The notes under the pieces are model-generated. The model was given only the letters and a program-made list of their open reading frames with translations. It did not search any database and had not been told where the DNA came from. From the NCBI GenBank assembly GCA_024654415.1, contig JANLHQ010000040.1, positions 1 through 10,260 on the forward strand: a stretch of 10,260 nucleotides of DNA. Direction: 5' to 3'. Positions 5,215-10,260 of this stretch are shown here, one piece after another. Both the position numbers and the translations under genes were made by a program. How positions within the stretch are numbered: the first letter of the stretch is position 1; each line of letters opens with the position of its first letter. Source of the DNA: Candidatus Azambacteria bacterium. GTDB lineage: Bacteria > Patescibacteriota > Minisyncoccia > GWC2-36-17 > WO2-46-25.

Positions 5215-6291
5215 ATGGTTCACGACATTGTAGCGCTTACAAAAAAACTTATTTCGATACGCTCGACGCCTGACAATGCAAAGGCGTTGGAAGAGATCTT
5301 GAATCTTGCCTTGGCGGAAGTAAAAGGGTACCGCATTGAGCGATTTGAACGCGGCGGGGCAAAAAGCGCCCTTGTGTATAACACGAAACAAAGACCAAAA
5401 AAATTCAAGGTCATACTAAATGGACATCTGGATATCATTCCCGGGAAGGATCATCAATACAAACCCTACGTAAAAGGAAGTAAATTATACGGAGTTGGCG
5501 CGATGGATATGAAGGCAAGCGTGGCATGCCTTATCGCGGCATTTAAAGCGGTCGCGCATACGGTGGATTATCCGATAGGGCTCCAGCTGGTGACCGATGA
5601 AGAAATAGGAGGATTTAACGGAACGAAATATCAGATAGAAAAGGGGGTAAAAGCGGATTTTGTCATCGTCGGGGAAAATACGGAATTTGATATTGAAAAT
5701 AAAGCAAAGGGGATAGTGTGGGCAAAGATATCCTCAAGGGGCAAGGCGGCGCATGGCGCATATCCGTGGAAGGGGGATAATGCGGTAAGCAATATGCTTG
5801 TGTTTTTAAACCGGGTGGAAAAAAAATATCCGTCTCCAAAAAAAGAAAAATGGGTCACAACGGTGAATCTTGCCAACATTAAAACAAACAACACGGCATT
5901 CAATAAAATACCCGACTCTTGTGAATTGTGGCTCGACGTGCGATATGTTCCCGAAGATGGGGCGCGCATCGTGAGTGATTTAAAAAAAATGCTACCTAAA
6001 GGGTTTGTCATGGAAGTGCTCGCGAAAGAACCGGCGCTATCCACGGATGAAAACGATCAGTATGTGCAATTGCTTATGGGGGTGATAAAACGGGTCGCCG
6101 GCAAAAAGCCACGCGCGCTTTCCGCAAACGGCTCATCGGACGCCCGTCATTTTGCCGGAGCGGGGTGTCCGGCAGTTGAGTTTGGCCCTAGCGGCGGCGG
6201 AATGGGAAGTGATAATGAGTGGGCCGACATTCCCAGCTTGGAAAAATATTTCCAGACGCTAAAAACGTTTTTACTGCAGTTGGGGGAATAA
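5215..6291 (+). CDS. M20-family metallopeptidase/deacylase (ArgE/DapE/CPG2-like)
   Basis: This 358-aa cytosolic enzyme belongs to the zinc-dependent M20 family, which hydrolyses peptide or acyl-amino-acid bonds (ArgE, DapE, carboxypeptidase G2). Visible ligands: H71 and D73 (LNGHLDIIPG), bridging D98 (GVGAMDMK), catalytic E129 and ligand E130 (VTDEEIGG), and E154 (VGEN). The dimerisation/lid domain (about 165-275) includes AAHGAYP with H180. The C-terminal SSDARHF and EFGPSGGG (307-329) fit the family. The usual final metal-ligand His, found as H-x-x-x-E in the family, is not there: the segment reads GMGSDNEW. ATG 5215 is chosen because the open frame further upstream (back to 5125) covers the terminator and the end of the preceding gene. 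There is no Shine-Dalgarno sequence. Exact substrate is unknown. Confidence 0.88.
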   Translation: MVHDIVALTKKLISIRSTPDNAKALEEILNLALAEVKGYRIERFERGGAKSALVYNTKQRPKKFKVILNGHLDIIPGKDHQYKPYVKGSKLYGVGAMDMKASVACLIAAFKAVAHTVDYPIGLQLVTDEEIGGFNGTKYQIEKGVKADFVIVGENTEFDIENKAKGIVWAKISSRGKAAHGAYPWKGDNAVSNMLVFLNRVEKKYPSPKKEKWVTTVNLANIKTNNTAFNKIPDSCELWLDVRYVPEDGARIVSDLKKMLPKGFVMEVLAKEPALSTDENDQYVQLLMGVIKRVAGKKPRALSANGSSDARHFAGAGCPAVEFGPSGGGMGSDNEWADIPSLEKYFQTLKTFLLQLGE

Positions 6292-6314
6292 TAGAGTTGA
6301 GCTACAATGGGCAC

Positions 6315-6343
6315 TTTACAAGGAAGGCGCATTGTGCTACACT
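6315..6343 (+). promoter_or_regulatory. sigma70 promoter of rplU
   Basis: TTTACA (6315-6320), a 17-nt spacer and TACACT (6338-6343) with TG at 6335-6336 make a good extended -10 promoter. The start site is about 6350, giving a leader of roughly 20 nt. A weaker overlapping candidate, TTGGGG (6280) with TACAAT (6303-6308), lies just upstream. Confidence 0.65.
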
Positions 6344-6369
6344 TTTTCAGTAACAATTTTCAAGAAATC

Positions 6370-6690
6370 ATGTTCAGTATCATCGAAACAGGCGGCAAAC
6401 AGTATGTGGCTGAAGTCGGCAAAAAAATTAAAATAGAGAAGTTGGAGGTGGAAGAAGGAAAGAATGTCGTATTCGACAAGATTTTGTTGGTTGCGTCCTC
6501 TGATGATGATGTAAAAGTTGGTAAACCATATGTTGCTGGTGCAACGGTTACCGCAGAGGTTGTACAGCAGGGTAAAGGAGATAAGGTTATCTCTCTCAGG
6601 TATAAACCAAAAAAGCGAGTACGAGTGAAAAGAGGTCATCGTCAGTTATTTACGGAAGTAAAGATTACAGAGATCGAAGGAGGAAAATAA
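6370..6690 (+). CDS. rplU: 50S ribosomal protein L21
   Basis: This 106-aa protein is a component of the large ribosomal subunit that binds 23S rRNA. The N-terminal MFSIIETGGKQYVAEVGKKIKIEKL is the L21 opening, and the basic C-terminal RYKPKKRVRVKRGHRQLFTEVKITEI carries the conserved GHRQ-x-x-T-x-V-K-I signature. Length is typical (about 100-105 aa). ATG 6370 is preferred over ATG 6307, which would add 21 residues through the promoter. No clear Shine-Dalgarno sequence precedes it. In most bacteria rpmA (L27) follows directly; here the gene ends in a terminator and meets recR tail to tail, so rpmA must be elsewhere or absent. Confidence 0.96.
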   Translation: MFSIIETGGKQYVAEVGKKIKIEKLEVEEGKNVVFDKILLVASSDDDVKVGKPYVAGATVTAEVVQQGKGDKVISLRYKPKKRVRVKRGHRQLFTEVKITEIEGGK

Positions 6691-6702
6691 ATATACAAGT
6701 TT

Positions 6703-6735
6703 AAAAAAACACCGCGTTTATCGCGGTGTTTTTTT
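6703..6735. terminator. bidirectional intrinsic terminator between rplU and recR
   Basis: Seven A and CACCGCG (6703-6716) pair with CGCGGTG and seven T (6722-6735) around the loop TTTAT. Read either way a GC-rich stem is followed by seven T, so it can end both rplU (+) and the cysS-dnaB-recR transcript (-). It begins 12 nt after rplU, and its last two bases coincide with the recR stop codon. Confidence 0.93.
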
Positions 6736-7354
6736 ATTTTCTATTTTCAAGCGCGTTGATTAGTGTTTGTTGATCCGCGTATTCCAGCTCAGCGCCGGAG
6801 GCGAGTCCGCGTCCGAGACGATGGACTGCAACGCCAAGCGGTATGATCAATTTTGTAAGATAGAGCGCGATCGCATCGCCCTCTACGGTTGCGTTCATCG
6901 CAATCACTATTTCCATACTTTTTTGTTTTTCTGAGGGAAGCTGTTTTTTAATGTATGTGATCCTATCTAGCAATTTATTAATGCTTGGTGCTATTGCCCC
7001 CTCTAGCACATCAATATTCTCGCCGACAACATGGTAGGTGCCTTTATATATCCCGGTTTTTTCTATTGGATCAATATCTGATTCACGCTCTACTACACAC
7101 ATCGTGGTTTTGATACGTTTCACGTTTGCACATATTGCGCATGTTTTTGAATCACCTTCCTCCTCGAATCCCGCAAGGCACACAGGGCAAACCCTAATTT
7201 TTTCCTTCAGGGCGGAAATGTCGTGCGTCAGGCGCTCAACAGTGTGTTTTGGTAGTTTTAGGAGGTGGAAAACAATGCGTGCCGCTTGCCGTGGACCAAT
7301 GCCTGGCAATTCGGAAAGATGATTGATGACTAGTTGAATTGATTTAGGAGTCAT
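6734..7354 (-). CDS. recR: recombination mediator protein RecR
   Basis: This 206-aa DNA-binding protein of the RecFOR pathway helps load RecA onto SSB-coated single-stranded gaps. Order of parts: helix-hairpin-helix at about 10-35 (LSELPGIGPRQAARI), a C4 zinc finger C56-x2-C59 and C72-x2-C75, and a Toprim domain from about 83 (CVVERESDI with E89, D93; then GIYKGTYHVV, and NATVEGDAIALYL near 155-167). The C-terminal RLGRGLASGAELEYAD is the family hallmark. Length is normal (about 200). A TAGGAG ribosome-binding site (minus strand, centred near 7363) lies 6 nt before the ATG. The dnaB stop is 12 nt upstream, so it is the last gene of the cysS-dnaB-recR cluster. Confidence 0.97.
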   Translation of the reverse strand: MTPKSIQLVINHLSELPGIGPRQAARIVFHLLKLPKHTVERLTHDISALKEKIRVCPVCLAGFEEEGDSKTCAICANVKRIKTTMCVVERESDIDPIEKTGIYKGTYHVVGENIDVLEGAIAPSINKLLDRITYIKKQLPSEKQKSMEIVIAMNATVEGDAIALYLTKLIIPLGVAVHRLGRGLASGAELEYADQQTLINALENRK

Positions 7355-7366
7355 ACGAAACTCCTA

Positions 7367-8761
7367 TTAAAAGATATCTTGGGGGATCTGAGAGTCTTCA
7401 AAGTTAGTCGTGGGGTTTTCGAAGCTCGAGCGTCGTTCATTGAAATAGAGCTCGACGCTACCGAGTGGACCATTACGGTGTTTTGCAACAATAATGTCTG
7501 CCATGTTTTTTCTCGATGTATTTTCTTTGTCGCGGTCTTCACGGTAAATAAACATCACAACATCCGCATCTTGTTCGATGCTTCCGCTTTCTCTGAGGTC
7601 TGAAAGTTTTGGACGGCGGACAGTGCGCTGCTCCACTGCGCGCGACAGCTGTGAAAGAGCAAGGACCGGTACATTTAACTCTTTTGCGAGTCCTTTCAGT
7701 GACCGAGAGATTTCAGTAATTGCTTGTACCGGGGAGTCGTAGGTGCTTCGTGGTTGAATAAGTTGGAGATAGTCGATGACCAATAGGCCGAGTCCATGCG
7801 CCGCCTGCAAGCGACGTGCCATAGTACGGATCTGCAGGATATTCAAACTGGAAGAATCTTCGATAAAAATTGGCGCCTCGGAAAGAGTTGATAGTGCATC
7901 GCGTATCTTCATAAAATCATTATACTCACCATCTTCAGAAAGCTTCCCCGTTCGCAATTTCCACACATCCACATGCGCTTCTGCGGCGATAAGACGATCC
8001 ACCACCTGTTCGTTTGACATTTCTAGACTGAATACGCCTACCGGCAGCTTCATCTTGGTTGCCACGTGCCGTGAAATATCAAGTGCGAGTGACGTCTTTC
8101 CCAAACTCGGTCGCGCGGCGAGAATGACAAGGTCGGAGCGTTGTAGACCCGCGAGAATATTGTCGAGTCCTGGATAGCCGGTAGGAACACCGCGCGTAAG
8201 TCCTTTTTGCTGATGAATGCGCTCGATTCTTTCAAACGCTCCCTCGAGGGTATTTTTGATAGGTGTTAGCTCATTTGAAAGAGAATCTTCTGAAATACTG
8301 AATATCTTTTGTTCTGCCTCATCGAGAAGGACATCAGTGTCTTCATCTTCTCGATAGCCGAGCGCGGCGATATCATATGAGGCATGAATAAGGTCCCGTA
8401 AGACTCGTTTATGATGCACGATCTTTGCATGCGATACGATATGTGCGGGCGTGGAAACAGTGTTAACAAGGCTGGTCAAATACCCCATGCCGCCGACTTC
8501 TTCGAGTACACCGAGCGATTTTAGCCTGTTTGACAGGTTGATGAGGTCAATGGGCTCCTGCTCCTGAAAAAGGTGTACGATTGCATCGTAGATGGTTTGA
8601 TGGCTCTTCTGATAGAAGTCGCGTGTTTGAATAACATCAGCAACTTTGATAATTGCCTCTTTGTCGAGCAAAAGCGCGCCCAACACCGCCTGCTCCGCTT
8701 CAATGTTTTGCGGAGGGACCTTTCCTTCAATAGGGGGTGATGATTTGGTGGTGCGTGACAT
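7367..8761 (-). CDS. dnaB: replicative DNA helicase DnaB
   Basis: This 464-aa protein forms the hexameric 5'-3' helicase of the replication fork. An N-terminal DnaB domain (about 17-120, PPQNIEAEQAVLGALLLD) is followed by a linker and the RecA-like motor. Walker A is ARPSLGKT at 216-223, the catalytic Glu is in FSLEMS (E247), Walker B is LLVIDYLQL with D330, and the sensor SQLSR is at 370-374. LRESGSIEQDADVV (389-402) and the arginine-finger region KHRNGPLG (427-434) are also present. The usual ARPSMGKT reads ARPSLGKT; no intein or insertion is seen. Length is usual. It starts 13 nt downstream of cysS and has no Shine-Dalgarno sequence, but a promoter in the cysS 3' end could give a very short leader. 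Confidence 0.98.
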   Translation of the reverse strand: MSRTTKSSPPIEGKVPPQNIEAEQAVLGALLLDKEAIIKVADVIQTRDFYQKSHQTIYDAIVHLFQEQEPIDLINLSNRLKSLGVLEEVGGMGYLTSLVNTVSTPAHIVSHAKIVHHKRVLRDLIHASYDIAALGYREDEDTDVLLDEAEQKIFSISEDSLSNELTPIKNTLEGAFERIERIHQQKGLTRGVPTGYPGLDNILAGLQRSDLVILAARPSLGKTSLALDISRHVATKMKLPVGVFSLEMSNEQVVDRLIAAEAHVDVWKLRTGKLSEDGEYNDFMKIRDALSTLSEAPIFIEDSSSLNILQIRTMARRLQAAHGLGLLVIDYLQLIQPRSTYDSPVQAITEISRSLKGLAKELNVPVLALSQLSRAVEQRTVRRPKLSDLRESGSIEQDADVVMFIYREDRDKENTSRKNMADIIVAKHRNGPLGSVELYFNERRSSFENPTTNFEDSQIPQDIF

Positions 8762-8771
8762 AGCAGAGAGT

Positions 8772-8800
8772 ATCTTACTTGCTTAGTGGAATAATTTCAA
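8772..8800 (-). promoter_or_regulatory. possible internal promoter for dnaB-recR
   Basis: On the minus strand TTGAAA (8800-8795), a 17-nt spacer and TAAGAT (8777-8772) lie in the last codons of cysS. The start site would be about 8765, 4 nt before the dnaB ATG. The -10 match is only 4 of 6, but the spacing to the ATG repeats that of the other leaderless candidates. Confidence 0.4.
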
Positions 8801-10172
8801 ACCCCCCTTTAGTGTCGCGTACTTCGTATCCTTTTTGGCGAATTGCATCGCGCGCAGTGTCCGCATCTGTCCATTTCCCTTCTTTTCTAAATTGTTCTCG
8901 TTGCATAGCGATTGCAGTGACTTCTTTCGGTGTGGACGCTTCTTTTCGCATGACAAAAGGAATGCCAAAAATACGCTCTACTTCTTTCAAAAACACCAAA
9001 ATTTCTTTTGCGCTTTTTACAGAGAGTTTTTCTTGCCGTATTAATGTATTTGCTTTTCGCATAAGCGTAAATAGTGTTGCAAACGCAGAGGGAGTATTAA
9101 AGTCATCATCCATGCTTGCAAAAAATTGTTTCCGATATAGTGTAATTGTAAACAAAGAACCAGTGCGGGCTTTTATTTGTTTTAGCTGACGCGCAAAATT
9201 CCTAATTGTTTCAAGATTATGTATTGCTTGCGTAAGTAATTTTTCTGAGTAGGGGAGTGGCGAGCGGTAGTGTCGGGATGCTACGAGTAGGCGAAATGCG
9301 TCGGGGTCGTGCTGGTCGATCATTTCCTTGCCGGTAATGAAATTCCCGAGTGATTTTGACATTTTTGCGCCGTTGACGGTTACGACCCCGGTATGCACCC
9401 AATATTTTACAAATGGCTTCTTACCCGATGCACTCTCCTGTTGGGCGATCTCAGCCTCGTGATGGGGGAATTTTAATTCTCCTGCGCCACCGTGCAAATC
9501 GTATTGCGGACCGAAAAAATGTTCCGATATTGCGGTGTCTTCAATATGCCACCCAGGCCTTCCTTTGCCCCACGGTGACTTCCAGGATGGCTCATATTTT
9601 TCATTTGCTTCTGTGCGTGCCTTCCATAACACAAAATCATACGGATGTTTTTTGTTTTCATCGATTTCAAGGCGAGTCGATTTATGTAGCTTTGCAAGAT
9701 TTTGACCGGAAAGCTTTCCGTAGTCTTTGAACCTTTTCACCTCAAAATAAACACTTCCATTCTTTTCGTACGCATACCCCTTTTTGATGAGGCGGGTAAC
9801 TTGTTTTATGATTGCTGGGATAAAATCTGTCGCATAAGCATATTTTGATACGCCGGTGATGTGCAGTTTTTTGCAGACAGCTTGAAACTCAGTGAAATAA
9901 CGGTCAGGTATTTCTTTCCAGTGGATATTAGCTTCCTTTGCCGCATTAACGATCTTGTCATCAACGTCGGTGACATTCTGGAGGTAGAAAACCTTATATC
10001 CGCGTGCACGAAGATAGCGCGCGATAATATCATAGTTGAGGTATGTTTTTAGGTTTCCAATATGTGCGGAGTTGTATGGCGTGATACCGCAAACGAACAT
10101 ATTCACCTTTTTGCCATTACGTGGCTTAAAGGCTTCCTTTTTTCTTGTGCGAGAGTTATACACGGTAAGCAT
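8775..10172 (-). CDS. cysS: cysteinyl-tRNA synthetase
   Basis: This 465-aa class I synthetase charges tRNA-Cys with cysteine. The HIGH motif is HIGN (37-40) in FVCGITPYNSAHIGN and the KMSKS motif is exact at 270-274. Zinc ligands by comparison with the E. coli enzyme are C28, then the Cys of the GWHIEC motif, a His and a Glu of the PHHE-x-E motif. Here C28, H237 and E241 are present, but the second Cys is Asp212 (GWHIED). The C-terminal region (about 300-465) is the usual helical tRNA-binding part. ATG 10172 (MLTVYNSRTRKK) is chosen over 10181 and 10208 because it matches the usual family start and lies just beyond the predicted transcription start; the two alternatives lie in the promoter. 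It is the first gene of the cysS-dnaB-recR cluster. Confidence 0.96.
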   Translation of the reverse strand: MLTVYNSRTRKKEAFKPRNGKKVNMFVCGITPYNSAHIGNLKTYLNYDIIARYLRARGYKVFYLQNVTDVDDKIVNAAKEANIHWKEIPDRYFTEFQAVCKKLHITGVSKYAYATDFIPAIIKQVTRLIKKGYAYEKNGSVYFEVKRFKDYGKLSGQNLAKLHKSTRLEIDENKKHPYDFVLWKARTEANEKYEPSWKSPWGKGRPGWHIEDTAISEHFFGPQYDLHGGAGELKFPHHEAEIAQQESASGKKPFVKYWVHTGVVTVNGAKMSKSLGNFITGKEMIDQHDPDAFRLLVASRHYRSPLPYSEKLLTQAIHNLETIRNFARQLKQIKARTGSLFTITLYRKQFFASMDDDFNTPSAFATLFTLMRKANTLIRQEKLSVKSAKEILVFLKEVERIFGIPFVMRKEASTPKEVTAIAMQREQFRKEGKWTDADTARDAIRQKGYEVRDTKGGFEIIPLSK

Positions 10173-10179
10173 GAGTGTC

Positions 10180-10208
10180 ATTTTACCACGCAATATGGTT
10201 GTTGACAA
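10180..10208 (-). promoter_or_regulatory. sigma70 promoter of cysS
   Basis: On the minus strand TTGTCA (10208-10203), a 17-nt spacer and TAAAAT (10185-10180), with a TG one base upstream of the -10, form an extended -10 promoter. The start site falls at about 10173, so the cysS mRNA would start at its ATG. The -35 overlaps that of the opposite promoter. Confidence 0.65.
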
Positions 10209-10230
10209 ATATGTCTATGTGGTATATAAT
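10202..10230 (+). promoter_or_regulatory. consensus sigma70 promoter for a gene beyond the window
   Basis: TTGACA (10202-10207), a 17-nt spacer and TATAAT (10225-10230) match the sigma70 consensus completely. The start site would be about 10237. The remaining bases to 10260 contain no start codon that can be judged, so the gene served lies outside the window. Confidence 0.85.
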
Positions 10231-10260
10231 GAAATTCTGCAATTTAACAATAAAAGCGAG

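Noticed and set aside
10173..10208. Upstream starts for cysS at 10208 and 10181
   Set aside because: They fall within the -35/-10 region of the cysS promoter, and the family N-terminus begins at the ATG at 10172.
1..10260. CRISPR array, tRNA or rRNA genes
   Set aside because: No regularly spaced direct repeats and no cloverleaf or rRNA-like segments were found on reading both strands; short tRNA-like folds cannot be fully excluded without a search tool.

Overview
The window looks like a piece of a small-genome bacterium of the Candidatus Patescibacteria/CPR type, probably Parcubacteria-like. This is an inference from genome style: short gaps, several genes whose -10 box lies only 6-10 nt before the ATG with no Shine-Dalgarno sequence, and one gene each for replication, repair, translation and amidohydrolase functions packed together. 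TGA acts as a normal stop (IS30 fragment, Nudix gene, HD gene), so a code that reassigns TGA is excluded.

Layout. Positions 1-90 are the 3' end of an IS30-type transposase. Next on the + strand come a GNAT acetyltransferase (157-690) and a Nudix hydrolase (744-1151) closed by a terminator (1204-1235). From about 1236 to 5198 lies an accessory-looking stretch. It holds an HD-domain dGTPase-like gene (1376-2440) overlapping a 70-aa Cys-containing gene (2437-2649); a terminator followed by a 41-bp near-perfect palindrome (2701-2741) with extra copies of its half site; a 212-aa membrane-anchored protein (2880-3518) from a probable leaderless transcript; a structured leader with promoter, 28-codon ORF and intrinsic terminator (3604-3788); and a 431-aa protein of unknown function with a weakly ATP-grasp-like C-terminus (3837-5132). 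The HD gene, its 70-aa partner and the 431-aa gene all carry strong AGGAGG-type ribosome-binding sites. The HD and 431-aa genes are also visibly richer in G+C than the neighbouring genes.

The right half is housekeeping. An M20 metallopeptidase (5215-6291) and ribosomal protein L21 (rplU, 6370-6690) lie on the + strand. On the - strand is a compact cysS-dnaB-recR cluster (10172 down to 6734). The cluster and rplU converge on one bidirectional terminator (6703-6735). At the right edge, cysS and an unseen gene outside the window are served by divergent sigma70-type promoters whose -35 boxes overlap.

The strongest lead for something undescribed is the leader at 3604-3836. A promoter is followed by a very short ORF, then a terminator whose left arm can pair instead with a 9-nt segment lying inside that ORF. 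This is the layout of a transcription attenuator controlling the 431-aa unknown gene. The multi-copy CCTTAT/ATAAGG palindrome region and substitutions at expected metal-ligand positions in CysRS and the M20 enzyme are further leads.
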